From contig MGTX01000002.1 of NCBI GenBank assembly GCA_001799675.1, positions 223,818 through 287,817 on the forward strand: a stretch of DNA of 64,000 nt, read 5' to 3'. This DNA is from Elusimicrobia bacterium GWA2_66_18. Its GTDB lineage: Bacteria > Elusimicrobiota > Elusimicrobia > UBA1565 > UBA9628. This document shows, in pieces, positions 8,079-16,919 of the stretch (positions are counted from its first letter, which is position 1; each line of letters begins with the position of its first letter). A program made the translations under genes and the position numbers. The notes beneath the pieces were generated by a model. That model did no database searches and was not told the origin of the DNA. It worked only from the letters and a program-made list of their open reading frames with translations.

Positions 8079-8854
8079 GCGCCCTCCCGGCCCAGGTAGG
8101 CCTCGATGACGCGCGCGTCTGCGACCACTTGGCGCGGCTTGCCCTCGGCGATCTTGACGCCGTAGTCGAAGACGAAGACGCGATCGGAAATGTCCATGAC
8201 GACCCTCATCTGGTGCTCGATGAGGAGGACCGTCACCCCCCGCTCGCGCACCCGCCGCGCCAAGGCGACAAGGTCCGAGCATTCCGTCTGGTTCATGCCC
8301 GCCGTCGGCTCATCGAGGATGAGGAGCTTCGGTTCGCTGGCCAGGGCCCGGGCGACCTCGAGCTTGCGCTGGGCCCCGTAGGGCAGGTTCTTGGCAAGCT
8401 CGTTGCCAAGCGCGCGCAGGCCGACGAAGTCCAGAAACTCCTTGGCCAGGGACTCGACGGCGCTCTCTTCCTCCCGGTATGCCCGCGTGCGCAGCAGCGG
8501 GCCCAGAAGGAACTGGCTCGTGCGCGAGTGGCGGCCGACCATCACGTTCTCGAGCGCGGTCATGCACGAGAAGAGGCGGATGTTCTGGAAGGTGCGCGCC
8601 ACGCCTCGGGCCACGATATCGTGGCTGGGCAGGCCGCGGATCGGCCGGCCTTCAAAGAGGATGTCGCCGCGCGTGCCCGGGTAGACGCCGGTCAGCACGT
8701 TGAAGAAGGTCGTCTTGCCGGCGCCGTTGGGCCCGATGACGCTGACGATCTCCCCCTCGTGGATGGAGAGGTTGACCGAGTCGACGGCCTTCAAGCCGCC
8801 GAAGTGCTGGGCAAGGTCGCGGACCTCCAGCAGGGCCGGTCCTGGGCCGGTCAT
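8075..8854 (-). CDS. livG: Branched-chain amino-acid ABC transporter ATPase LivG
   Basis: The protein is 259 residues. It has Walker A GPNGAGKTTF, a divergent signature region LPYGAQRKLEVARAL that is characteristic of LivG, Walker B LLILDEPTAGMN, and RTFQNIRLF before the signature. It forms the ATPase heterodimer with LivF. The ATG at 8854 overlaps the livM stop codon as ATGA, and its own stop overlaps the livF start, so the three genes are translationally linked. Confidence 0.93.
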   Translation of the reverse strand: MTGPGPALLEVRDLAQHFGGLKAVDSVNLSIHEGEIVSVIGPNGAGKTTFFNVLTGVYPGTRGDILFEGRPIRGLPSHDIVARGVARTFQNIRLFSCMTALENVMVGRHSRTSQFLLGPLLRTRAYREEESAVESLAKEFLDFVGLRALGNELAKNLPYGAQRKLEVARALASEPKLLILDEPTAGMNQTECSDLVALARRVRERGVTVLLIEHQMRVVMDISDRVFVFDYGVKIAEGKPRQVVADARVIEAYLGREGA

Positions 8855-9813
8855 GAGGAGAGTTCCGACTCGCGCCGCGCCGAAGGCAGCAGGCCCTGCG
8901 GACGGAACAAGGTCGCCAACACCAGGATGAGGCCGAAGAAGAGGTAGCGGTAGTTGATCCACTCGGCCGAAAGGGTCCACTGCATGAGCGGCGGCAAGCC
9001 CACCAGGATCAGCGCCCCCAGGAGCACGCCCGCAATGGAGCCCATGCCGCCCAGGACCACGATGGAGACGACCAGGACGGACTCCCAGAACACGAAAGAC
9101 TCGGGGGTGACGAACTGCTCCCACAGCGCGAAGAGGGCGCCGGCCAGTCCCGCAAAGGCCGCCGAGAGGGTGAAGGCCAGGAGCTTGTACTCCCGGACCG
9201 GGATGCCTGACAGGCGGGCGGCGACCTCGTCTTCGCGGATGGCGACCCAGGCCCGGCCCACGCGGGAGGACTCTATGCGCCGGGACGCGACGACGGCCAA
9301 GGAGACGCCCGCGAGGATCAGGAGGTAGTATTGGACGTTGGGGTCCGGGGAAATGCAGGCGAGAGGCCGCCAGGGACGCACCTGCATGCCCTTGGGGCCG
9401 TTGGTCAGTGAGTCGAGGTTGTTGATGACCAAGCGCGCGATCTCCCCGAATCCCATGGTGACCACGGCGAGGTAGTCTCCGCGCAGGCGCAGGATGGTCA
9501 GGCCGAGCAGGGCGCGCATGGCCAGGGTGATGGCGACCGCCAGGACGATGGCCAGCGGAGCCGGGACATGGGCGCGCATGGCGATGGCCGTGGTGTAGGC
9601 CCCGATGGCGTAAAAAGAGATGAAGCCCAGGTCGAAGAGCCCCGCGTAGCCCAGGGTGAAGTTGAGCCCGAGGCCCAGGATCATGAAGAGCCCGATCACG
9701 CCCGCCACGCGCACGAGGTAGGGCTGCTCGACCGCCTGGGCCAGGAACGGGAATGCGGCGGCCGCCGCGAGGGCGGCCCCGAGCGCCCAGCGCGAACCCA
9801 GGAGCTTCTTCAT
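8851..9813 (-). CDS. livM: Branched-chain amino-acid ABC transporter permease LivM
   Basis: The protein is 320 residues with about ten hydrophobic segments. Family signatures include GLGLNFTLGYAGLFDLGFIS and AIREDEVAARLSGIPVREYKLLAF, the cytoplasmic coupling loop, followed by VLGGMGSIAGVLLGA. It forms the membrane channel with LivH. The gene begins directly after the livH stop with no intervening base. Confidence 0.93.
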   Translation of the reverse strand: MKKLLGSRWALGAALAAAAAFPFLAQAVEQPYLVRVAGVIGLFMILGLGLNFTLGYAGLFDLGFISFYAIGAYTTAIAMRAHVPAPLAIVLAVAITLAMRALLGLTILRLRGDYLAVVTMGFGEIARLVINNLDSLTNGPKGMQVRPWRPLACISPDPNVQYYLLILAGVSLAVVASRRIESSRVGRAWVAIREDEVAARLSGIPVREYKLLAFTLSAAFAGLAGALFALWEQFVTPESFVFWESVLVVSIVVLGGMGSIAGVLLGALILVGLPPLMQWTLSAEWINYRYLFFGLILVLATLFRPQGLLPSARRESELSS

Positions 9814-10713
9814 TTAGACTTTCTCCGCCATCTTCTCGCCCAGCAAGCCCGAAGGGCGCACCAGGAGCACGACGATGAGGACCGTGAAGGCGATGACGTC
9901 GCGCCATTGCGCGCCGTCCGGGATGTAGCCGCAGGCCAGCACCTCGAGCAAGCCCAAGATGAAGCCCCCCAGGACCGCCCCGCGGATGTTGCCGATGCCG
10001 CCCAGCACGGCTGCGGTGAAGGCCTTGGCGCCGGGCAGGAAGCCCAGATTGTACTTGATGGAGCCGTAGTTCATCCCATAGAGCACGCCGGCCGCCCCTC
10101 CCAGGGCGCCGCCCACGAAGAAGGTGACGGCGATGACGCGGTCGGCGTCGATGCCCATGAGTCCGGCCGTCGAGATGTCGTCGGCGCAGGCGCGCATCGC
10201 CTTGCCCATCTTCGTGCTCTCGACGAAGAAATGGAGCAGGCCCATGAGTCCGAGGGCCGCGCCCAGGATGACGAGTTGGAGGGAACTGACGCTCGCCCCG
10301 AACAGGGAGATCTGACCGATGACCACCGGCCGGGGGAAGGACAAAGACTGGGTGCTGATCCAGAGGAAGACGCCGTTCTGGAGGACGATGGAGACTCCGA
10401 TCGCGGAGATGAGGGGTGCCAAGCGGGAGACGGCGCGCAGAGGGCGGTAGGCGAAGCGCTCGACGACGACGTTGACGAGGCCCGCCGCGGCCATGCCGGC
10501 GACGAACATCGCGGCCAGGGCCGACGGGCCCGACCCGAAGGCCGCCGGCGCGAACGTCGCCAGGCCCAGAGCCGTGAAGGCTCCCAGCATCAGCACCTCG
10601 GAGTGGGCGAAGTTGATCATCGCGAGTATGCCGTAGACCAACGTGTAGCCCAGCGCGATCAGGGAGTAGATGGCTCCCAGCGTCAGGGCGTTGAGGATCT
10701 GTTGCGCGAGCAC
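9814..10713 (-). CDS. livH: Branched-chain amino-acid ABC transporter permease LivH
   Basis: The protein is 299 residues and begins QQILNALTLGAIYSLIALGY, the classic LivH N-terminus. It continues with NFAHSEVLMLGAF and ends near LLVRPSGLLGEK. About eight transmembrane segments are evident. RACADDISTAGLMGIDADRV is the ATPase-coupling loop. It partners with LivM and lies three bases after livK. Confidence 0.93.
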   Translation of the reverse strand: MLAQQILNALTLGAIYSLIALGYTLVYGILAMINFAHSEVLMLGAFTALGLATFAPAAFGSGPSALAAMFVAGMAAAGLVNVVVERFAYRPLRAVSRLAPLISAIGVSIVLQNGVFLWISTQSLSFPRPVVIGQISLFGASVSSLQLVILGAALGLMGLLHFFVESTKMGKAMRACADDISTAGLMGIDADRVIAVTFFVGGALGGAAGVLYGMNYGSIKYNLGFLPGAKAFTAAVLGGIGNIRGAVLGGFILGLLEVLACGYIPDGAQWRDVIAFTVLIVVLLVRPSGLLGEKMAEKV

Positions 10714-10716
10714 GGC

Positions 10717-11874
10717 TCAGCGGATCGAGTCGAAGGAACGGCCCTTCGACTTCGCGCGGGTCATGGTGACGATCTTGTTGAGGGTGTCGCCTTTCGCGTC
10801 GAAGCGGGTCAGGCCCAGCGCGCCCGTGAAGTCGGTCTTGCGCAGTTCCTCGATCATCTGGGCGCGGTTCGTCGCGCCCTTTTCCATGGCGGCGAAGATG
10901 ATGCGCGCGGCCTCGTAGCCGAAGTGGTCGAAAGGCTTAAGTTCCTCGCCGGAGCCTGTCCAGCGCTTCTTGTAGTCCGCCATGAATTTCGCGGCGCTGG
11001 GCAGGTCCTCGACCGGCACGCCCACGATGGAGAGATACGCCCCGTCGGCCGACTCCCCCGCCACTTCGAAGAGGCCCGAGGTCTTGGATCCGTCGCCGGA
11101 AATGAAGACGAAGGGGTCCTTCATATCCAGTTCCCGCATCTGCTTGAGGAGGAGTCCCGCCTCGGTGTAGAGGCCGCCGAAGTAGAGGCCTTCGGTCTTT
11201 TTGACGGAGCCCTTGATCTTCGTGAGAAGGGCCTTGAAGTCCTTGTCGCCGACGGCCACGCCGTCCTCCGTGACGATATCCCCCCCCAGTTGGAGGAAGG
11301 TCTTTTTGAACTGCTCGGCGAGGCCCTGGCCGTAGGGGGTCTTGTCGTGAAGGAGGGACATCCGGCGCTTGCCGAGCTTGCGGTAGGTGAACTCGGCGGC
11401 GTAGGCGCCCTGGACGTCGTCGGTCGGCACGACCCGGAAGACCATCTTGGGGCCTATCCAGTCCGGGGAGAGCTGCTGGGCCGTGACCTCCGGGTTGGTC
11501 GCGGCCGGCGAAATCATGGCGACGGGCGCGCGCGCGTAGACCTTGGCGGCCGGGATGGCGCAGCCGGAGTTGTAGTGACCGACCACGGCGATGATGCGGG
11601 GATCGGAGATGATGAGGTTGGCGACGTTGACCGCTTCCTTGGGGTCGGCGCGGTCGTCGAAAGGGACCGCGGCGAGCTTATACGGGAAGCGTTGAGCCGT
11701 GTTGGCCTCCTCGACGGCCATCTCGACGGCCCGGCGCAGGCCCTGCCCCTCCGTTCCCATGTCGCCCGTCAAGGGGACGGCGACGGCGATCTTGAACGCC
11801 TTCTCCTTGGGACCGCAGGCTGCGACGAGCAAAGCGATGATCGCAAAGGCGGGGGCAGACCGACGAGAGGTCAT
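10717..11874 (-). CDS. livK: Branched-chain amino-acid binding lipoprotein LivK-like
   Basis: The protein is 385 residues. A lipoprotein signal (AIIALLVAAC, lipobox cysteine C20) anchors a periplasmic-binding fold of the Leu/Ile/Val family: FKIAVAVPLTGDMGTEGQGL at the start, then VVGHYNSGCAIPAAKVY and ISPAATNPEVT. It captures the ligand for LivHMGF. AGGAG sits six bases before the ATG, and a sigma-70-like promoter lies upstream. The exact ligand (branched-chain amino acid, amide or urea) cannot be told from sequence alone. Confidence 0.92.
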   Translation of the reverse strand: MTSRRSAPAFAIIALLVAACGPKEKAFKIAVAVPLTGDMGTEGQGLRRAVEMAVEEANTAQRFPYKLAAVPFDDRADPKEAVNVANLIISDPRIIAVVGHYNSGCAIPAAKVYARAPVAMISPAATNPEVTAQQLSPDWIGPKMVFRVVPTDDVQGAYAAEFTYRKLGKRRMSLLHDKTPYGQGLAEQFKKTFLQLGGDIVTEDGVAVGDKDFKALLTKIKGSVKKTEGLYFGGLYTEAGLLLKQMRELDMKDPFVFISGDGSKTSGLFEVAGESADGAYLSIVGVPVEDLPSAAKFMADYKKRWTGSGEELKPFDHFGYEAARIIFAAMEKGATNRAQMIEELRKTDFTGALGLTRFDAKGDTLNKIVTMTRAKSKGRSFDSIR

Positions 11875-11919
11875 GGCGGCTCCTGAGTTGGATCTGGATC
11901 AATATTGCAATTCCGGTGG

Positions 11920-11949
11920 ATTATGCCTCATTGGGATTCGTTTTGTCCA
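11920..11949 (-). promoter_or_regulatory. Promoter of the liv operon
   Basis: On the minus strand TGGACA (11944-11949) is followed after 18 bp by CATAAT (11920-11925). This leaves a leader of about 40 nt with an AGGAG ribosome site before livK. It lies back to back with the shc promoter. Confidence 0.55.
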
Positions 11950-11969
11950 TGCTTGGCAATGAGGGCGTG

Positions 11970-11978
11970 TGGTATAAT
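11970..11978 (+). promoter_or_regulatory. Extended -10 promoter element of shc
   Basis: TGGTATAAT is an extended -10 (TGnTATAAT) ending 11 nt before the shc ATG. The transcript would carry a leader of only about five bases. The -35 candidate TTGGCA at 11953 is spaced too closely, consistent with reliance on the extended element. Confidence 0.55.
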
Positions 11979-11989
11979 TCTTACCTAAC

Positions 11990-14011
11990 ATGATCAAGAA
12001 TCTGGTGGCAGGCTGGCTGAGCGAGGCAGGCCGCTATCGCAAGCCCCAGGACTGGGCCGACCAAATCCGCCCCGAGATGGACTCAGGTTCCTCCAAGGAA
12101 ATTCCCGAGCCCCTGCGCGACGCCATCTCCCGCTCCCAGGATGCGGTCCTGCGCCTCCAGAACCCCGAGGACGGCTACTGGTGCGCCCCCCTCTTCGGCG
12201 ACACGACCATCGATTCCGACACCGTCATGCTGCTGAATTTCCTCGGTCGAGGCAATTCAATCAAGATCCGGCGCCTGGCCAACCACCTCCTCAACGAGCA
12301 GAACCCGGACGGCGGCTGGCCGATCTATCGCAACGGCCCTTCGGAGATCTCCGCCACGGTCAAGGCCTACTGGGCGCTCAAGTTCGCGGGCCACTCCCCC
12401 CACGAGCCTCGCCTGGAGGCCGCGCGCAAACGCATCAAGGCCCTGGGAGGCATCCATAAGGTCAATACTTACTCCAAGTTCTATCTGGCCATGTTCGGGC
12501 AGTACGATTGGCGCGGCGTGCCCTCCATCCCGCCGGAGATCATGCTCTTCCCGAACTGGTTCTACTTCAATCTCTACGAAATGTCGGCCTGGACCCGCTC
12601 GATCGTCGTGCCTCTGTCCATCGTCTGGGCGACCCAGCCCGCCATCCCCTGCCCGCCGCACGCCCGCATCGATGAACTTTTTGCCGACCACCGGCGCCAT
12701 ATCCCCCTTGCCGAAGTGGTCCCTCCCCACGGCCTGTTGTCGTGGAGCACCTTCTTCCTCATGTGGGACAAGTTCTTCAAGCTGATGGAGGGCAAGGGCG
12801 AACACTGGATCCGAGTCTGGTCCCTGCGCCTGGCCGAGGACTGGATGCTCGAGCGCGTGCAGGACTGCGACGGGCTCGGCGCCATCTATCCCGGCATCGC
12901 CAACACCATTCTGGCCATGAAGTGCCTCGGCTATCCGGACACGGACCCCCGTCTGGTGGCCCAGCTGCGGGAACTCGACCGGCTCGAGGTTCCCGGCACG
13001 GACCACACCCGATTCCAGCCCTGCCGCTCTCCCGTGTGGGATACGGCCATCTCCGTGATCGCGCTGGCGGAGTCCGGCCTGGATCGTTCTCACCCAGCCC
13101 TTGCCCAAGCCTGCCAGTGGGTGATCTCTAAGGAGATCAAGACCCGCGGCGACTGGGCCTTCACCAACGCAGCCGGCCCCACGGGCGGCTGGCACTTCCA
13201 GTTCAACAACGCCTTCTACCCCGACGTGGATGACACCGCCATGGTGCTCCTGGCCCTGCGCCACGTGAATTTGCGGGAGCCCAACGCCCATATCCGAGAG
13301 AAATCTTTCCTGCGCGGGCTCAACTGGATCTTGTCGATGCAGGCCTCCACCGGCGGCTGGGCGGCCTTCGATAAGGAGAACACCAAGGCCATCCTGACCA
13401 AGATTCCCTTCGCCGACCACAACGCGATGATCGACCCGCCGACCTCCGACATCACGGCGCGCGTGCTGGAGCTCCTCGGATCTATCGGCTACGACCAGAG
13501 CTATCCCGCCTGCGCCAAGGCCGTGCGCTTCATCATCGACGAGCAGGAACCCGACGGCTCCTGGTACGGACGCTGGGGAGTCAACTACATCTACGGCACC
13601 TGGCAGGCCCTGCGGGGCCTGGCCGCCATCGGAGAGGACATGAGCCGGCCCTGCGCGCGCCGGGCGGTGTCGTGGCTCAAGTCGGTCCAGCGCCCCGACG
13701 GCGGCTGGGGCGAGACCTGCGAGACCTACTGCGATCCCTCCAAGAAGGGGGCCGGCCCTTCCACCCCCGCCCAGACGGCGTGGGCCCTGATGGGCCTGAT
13801 GGCCGCGAGCGTCTACGACGACGGCGTCCGCCGAGGCATCGAATATTTGATTTCCACCCAGCGCCCGGACGGCGCCTGGGACGAATCCGAATACACGGGG
13901 ACGGGCTTTCCGAAGGTTTACTATCTCGAGTACACGATGTACCGCAACTATTTTCCCCTGCAGGCGCTGGGAAACTATCGCGCGGCCCTCCTCGAGGGCC
14001 GCGCGCGATAG
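11990..14011 (+). CDS. shc: Squalene-hopene cyclase
   Basis: The protein is 673 residues, within the family range of about 630-720. It carries the catalytic acid motif DxDD as D412-V-D-D415 (FYPDVDDTAMVLLAL). Many QW repeats are visible, for example QNPEDGYWCAPLF, QNPDGGWPIY, QASTGGWAAFD, QEPDGSWYGRWG, QRPDGGWGE and QRPDGAWDE. It cyclises squalene to hopene/hopanol on the inner membrane. It heads the hopanoid operon. No squalene synthase genes (hpnCDE) occur in the window, so squalene must be made by genes elsewhere. Confidence 0.96.
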   Translation: MIKNLVAGWLSEAGRYRKPQDWADQIRPEMDSGSSKEIPEPLRDAISRSQDAVLRLQNPEDGYWCAPLFGDTTIDSDTVMLLNFLGRGNSIKIRRLANHLLNEQNPDGGWPIYRNGPSEISATVKAYWALKFAGHSPHEPRLEAARKRIKALGGIHKVNTYSKFYLAMFGQYDWRGVPSIPPEIMLFPNWFYFNLYEMSAWTRSIVVPLSIVWATQPAIPCPPHARIDELFADHRRHIPLAEVVPPHGLLSWSTFFLMWDKFFKLMEGKGEHWIRVWSLRLAEDWMLERVQDCDGLGAIYPGIANTILAMKCLGYPDTDPRLVAQLRELDRLEVPGTDHTRFQPCRSPVWDTAISVIALAESGLDRSHPALAQACQWVISKEIKTRGDWAFTNAAGPTGGWHFQFNNAFYPDVDDTAMVLLALRHVNLREPNAHIREKSFLRGLNWILSMQASTGGWAAFDKENTKAILTKIPFADHNAMIDPPTSDITARVLELLGSIGYDQSYPACAKAVRFIIDEQEPDGSWYGRWGVNYIYGTWQALRGLAAIGEDMSRPCARRAVSWLKSVQRPDGGWGETCETYCDPSKKGAGPSTPAQTAWALMGLMAASVYDDGVRRGIEYLISTQRPDGAWDESEYTGTGFPKVYYLEYTMYRNYFPLQALGNYRAALLEGRAR

Positions 14012-14038
14012 CAGCAGATGTAGATGTAGATGGGTAGA

Positions 14039-14103
14039 TGGGGTCAGGCTTTCAGTTCTTTCAAATACTCAAAGTATTTGAAAGAACTGAAAGCCTGACC
14101 CCA
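14039..14103. repeat. Perfect 31-bp inverted repeat between shc and hpnH
   Basis: Arms 14039-14069 and 14073-14103 are perfectly complementary around a 3-nt loop. The outer ends read GGGGTCAGGC and GCCTGACCCC. A 27-base partial copy of the right arm is at 27894-27920. The run after the stem is not T-rich, so it is not a standard terminator. The short GTAGAT repeats just before it (about 14019-14038) are also noncoding. It looks like a REP/MITE-type interspersed element that could form a hairpin within the operon mRNA. Confidence 0.8.
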
Positions 14104-14135
14104 CCTTAACCACCTTAAAAGAGGAGAAACGAAAG

Positions 14136-15185
14136 ATGGCCATGTCCATGCAGGCGCAGTTGGCGGTCTTCAAATACCTCGTGACCCAGCGCATGAAGGG
14201 CGTGGAGAAGTATCCGGTCGTCATGATGCTCGAGCCTCTCTTCGCCTGCAACCTGGAGTGCGCCGGCTGCGGCAAGATTCAGTTCCCGACCGACATCCTG
14301 CGCAAACGCCTGAGTCCGCAGGAATGCTTCGACTCCGTGTCGGAGTGCGGCGCCCCCGTCGTGACCGTCGCCGGAGGAGAGCCTCTCGTCCACGCCGAAA
14401 TCGACCAGATCGTCGCGGGCCTCGTCGCGCGCAAGAAGGTGGTCTACCTCTGCTCCAACGCCCTTCTCCTCGAAAAGAACCTCCATCGCTTTCAGCCGTC
14501 GCCCTATCTGATCCTCTCGATTCATCTTGACGGTCTCGAAGAGACCCACGACCGGATGGTCTGCCGCGAGGGCGTCTACAAGACCGCGATCTCGGCCATC
14601 AAGCTCGCCAAGTCCCGTGGCTTCACAGTGATGACCAACTCAACCATCTTCCAGGGAGAGAACGCCCAGGAATTCCGCCGTTTCTTCGATGAGAACATGG
14701 CCATGGGCGTCGACGGCATGATGATCTCCCCCGGCTACGCCTACGAGAAGGCGCCCAAGCAGGACGGCTTCCTCAAGAACGAGCAGACGAAAGCCTGGTT
14801 CGCCGAAGCGCTCAAGGGCAGGCGCAAGAAAGGCTGGGTCTTCAACCACTCGCCTTTCTACCTGGACTTCCTCGAAGGAAAGCGCGACTACGACTGCACG
14901 CCCTGGGGCCTGCCCTTGCGCAACGTGTTCGGCTGGCAGAAACCTTGCTACCTGATGGCCGACGCGGGCTACGCCAAGACCTACCAGGAACTCCTGGAGA
15001 CCACCGACTGGTCCAAGTACGGGCATGCCTCGGGCAATCCGAAATGCGCCAACTGCATGACGCACTGCGGCTTCGAGCCCTCGGCCGTCAAGGAAAGCTT
15101 CTCTAGCCTTTCGAAATTCATCGAGATGGCGTACGACTTCGCCACCATCAAGGGACCGAAGCAAGCCGCCGGGAGCAGGGGCTAG
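14136..15185 (+). CDS. hpnH: Adenosylhopane synthase HpnH (radical SAM)
   Basis: The protein is 349 residues. The radical SAM cluster motif is C38-x3-C42-x2-C45 in FACNLECAGCGKIQ, followed by the SAM-binding VTVAGGEPLVH. HpnH joins the 5'-deoxyadenosyl radical to diploptene, giving adenosylhopane, the first step in extending the C35 hopanoid side chain. Late cysteines (CANCMTHCGFEP) match the family. GAGGAG precedes the ATG. The gene follows the palindrome after shc and touches hpnA. Confidence 0.95.
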   Translation: MAMSMQAQLAVFKYLVTQRMKGVEKYPVVMMLEPLFACNLECAGCGKIQFPTDILRKRLSPQECFDSVSECGAPVVTVAGGEPLVHAEIDQIVAGLVARKKVVYLCSNALLLEKNLHRFQPSPYLILSIHLDGLEETHDRMVCREGVYKTAISAIKLAKSRGFTVMTNSTIFQGENAQEFRRFFDENMAMGVDGMMISPGYAYEKAPKQDGFLKNEQTKAWFAEALKGRRKKGWVFNHSPFYLDFLEGKRDYDCTPWGLPLRNVFGWQKPCYLMADAGYAKTYQELLETTDWSKYGHASGNPKCANCMTHCGFEPSAVKESFSSLSKFIEMAYDFATIKGPKQAAGSRG

Positions 15186-15186
15186 C

Positions 15187-16197
15187 GTGGACTCGGCCTT
15201 CCTCACCGGCGGCACCGGGTTCGTCGGCGCGAGCCTGACGCGTCTACTCCTGTCGAAGGGTCTGCGAGTCAAGGTCCTCGCGCGCAGGCATGCCGACCGC
15301 CGGAATCTCAACGGCCTGGAAGTGGAACTGATCGAAGGAGACCTTTTAAATAAAGAAGCGCTGCGCGCCGGCTGCGCCGGCGCGCGTTATGTCTTCCACG
15401 TCGCGGCAGACTACCGCATATGGGCTCCCGAACCGTCCGATATGTACCGGGCGAACGTAGACGGCACGCAGGCCGTCATCCGTGCGGCTGCCAAGGCCGG
15501 AGCGGAAAAGATCGTGCACTGCTCTTCCGTGGCCGCCATCGCCCCCCCCCACGATAAGATGCCCGTCGATGAGACGCATGAGTACTCCTCCGCTTCTGAG
15601 GTGGTCTCCGACTATAAGAAATCGAAATACCTCTCCGACGTCCTGGCCCGGCGCCTGGCCGCGCAAGAGGGCCTGCCGATCGTGGTCGTCAACCCCGCCG
15701 CGCCCATCGGCCCCTACGACATCAAGCCCACGCCCACGGGCAGGCTTGTCGTGGATTTTCTCAGGGGCCGGATGCCTTCCTACATCGATACGGGCCTCAA
15801 CATCGTGCACGTGTCCGACGTCGCGCTCGGCCATTGGCTGGCGGCGACGAAGGGCCGTCTGGGCGAGAGATACATCCTGGGCGGGGAGAATCTGACCCTC
15901 AAGCAGGTCCTGGACCTGCTCTCCGAGGTTTCGGGACAGCCCGCGCCGCGGTTCAAGACGCCCTACGCCGTGGCCTACGCCTTCGGCGCCGTCGATACGG
16001 CCCTGGCCCGCCTGCGCGGGACCGAGCCCATGGCTGCGCTCGACGCCATCCGGATGGCCCGCCACTACATGTGGTTCTCCTCGCGCAAGGCCGCCGACGA
16101 ACTCGGCTACGCGCCCCGTCCCGCGAAGTCCGCGCTCAAGGACGCCGCCGACTGGTTCCTGGCCAACGGCTACGTGAAGGCGATCTCGGCCGCATGA
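15187..16197 (+). CDS. hpnA: Hopanoid-associated sugar epimerase HpnA
   Basis: The protein is 336 residues and starts at a GTG one base after the hpnH stop. It is a short-chain dehydrogenase/epimerase with the Rossmann motif TGGTGFVG (7-14), DYKKSKYLSDVLARR supplying the Y-x3-K pair, and NPAAPIGPYDIKPTPTGR, typical of HpnA. The family is always near hopanoid genes and is thought to act in modifying the side chain, although its exact reaction is not settled. Its stop overlaps the next start. Confidence 0.93.
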   Translation: MDSAFLTGGTGFVGASLTRLLLSKGLRVKVLARRHADRRNLNGLEVELIEGDLLNKEALRAGCAGARYVFHVAADYRIWAPEPSDMYRANVDGTQAVIRAAAKAGAEKIVHCSSVAAIAPPHDKMPVDETHEYSSASEVVSDYKKSKYLSDVLARRLAAQEGLPIVVVNPAAPIGPYDIKPTPTGRLVVDFLRGRMPSYIDTGLNIVHVSDVALGHWLAATKGRLGERYILGGENLTLKQVLDLLSEVSGQPAPRFKTPYAVAYAFGAVDTALARLRGTEPMAALDAIRMARHYMWFSSRKAADELGYAPRPAKSALKDAADWFLANGYVKAISAA

Positions 16198-16919
16198 ACT
16201 CCATGACCGACGATGCCCCCAAGACATCCCGCACGGCGCCGCCTCGCGCTCCGGTGCTCATCATCGCAGCCACGCGCTGGGAAGCCGAGCCCCTGTCCAA
16301 GGCGTTGGGGCTTCCGGCCTCGGGCGAGGACCGCTGGGAGGGCCTCTCCTGCGGCCGCCGAGTCCTCGTGCTCAAAACGGGGATGGGCGCGCTCAAGACG
16401 CGCGATCGGCTGGAGCGCGACTGCGTGGCCGGCGATCATGGCCTCATCCTCAGCGCGGGTCTCTGCGCGGCGCTGCAGCCGGGCGTCAAGACCGGGGACA
16501 TCGTCGCCGACGCGCATGAAGTCGAACTCGAATACGTCGCGCCTCTTAAAGAAACCGCGCAAAGCCTTGGTTGTTCGTTTCATTTCGGAAAAATACTTCA
16601 CACCAACGTCATTTTGAAGCCGGAAATGAAGCGAAAGCTGGGGACCGAACACAGGGTGTTGGCCTGCGACATGGAGACCGCCGCGATCCGGCGCTGGGCC
16701 TGCGGCAAGACCCCGGTCATCGGCCTGCGCGTCGTGCTCGACGAAATCGGCGAAGAGATCCCCTCGGACGCCCCTGAGTCCGAGGATTTCGTCGCGCTGG
16801 CGCGCTACGCCCTGGCGCACACGGCCGAACTCCCGCTTTTGATCCGGACCGGGCTGCGCTGCGCCCGGAGCATGAAAGAACTCTCGAGATTCCTGAAGGC
16901 CTACCTGGAGGCGCTTTGA
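16194..16919 (+). CDS. hpnG: Hopanoid phosphorylase HpnG
   Basis: The protein is 241 residues of the nucleoside phosphorylase fold: PVLIIAATRWEAEPLSKALG at the N-terminus, LSAGLCAALQPGVKTGDIV, and ACDMETAAIRRWA with the conserved M-E-T of the ribose site. HpnG removes adenine from adenosylhopane to give ribosylhopane. The ATG at 16194 overlaps the hpnA stop (ATGA), which decides it over longer frames. Its order after hpnH and hpnA matches other hopanoid clusters. Confidence 0.92.
   Translation: MNSMTDDAPKTSRTAPPRAPVLIIAATRWEAEPLSKALGLPASGEDRWEGLSCGRRVLVLKTGMGALKTRDRLERDCVAGDHGLILSAGLCAALQPGVKTGDIVADAHEVELEYVAPLKETAQSLGCSFHFGKILHTNVILKPEMKRKLGTEHRVLACDMETAAIRRWACGKTPVIGLRVVLDEIGEEIPSDAPESEDFVALARYALAHTAELPLLIRTGLRCARSMKELSRFLKAYLEAL

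Noticed and set aside
9568..11886. 772-codon plus-strand frame opposite livHK and livM
   Set aside because: Antisense shadow of liv genes; composition is D/E/R/G/H-rich with no recognisable fold.
14039..14103. Rho-independent terminator after shc
   Set aside because: The stem is far longer than usual, no T-run follows, and the hopanoid genes continue directly downstream.
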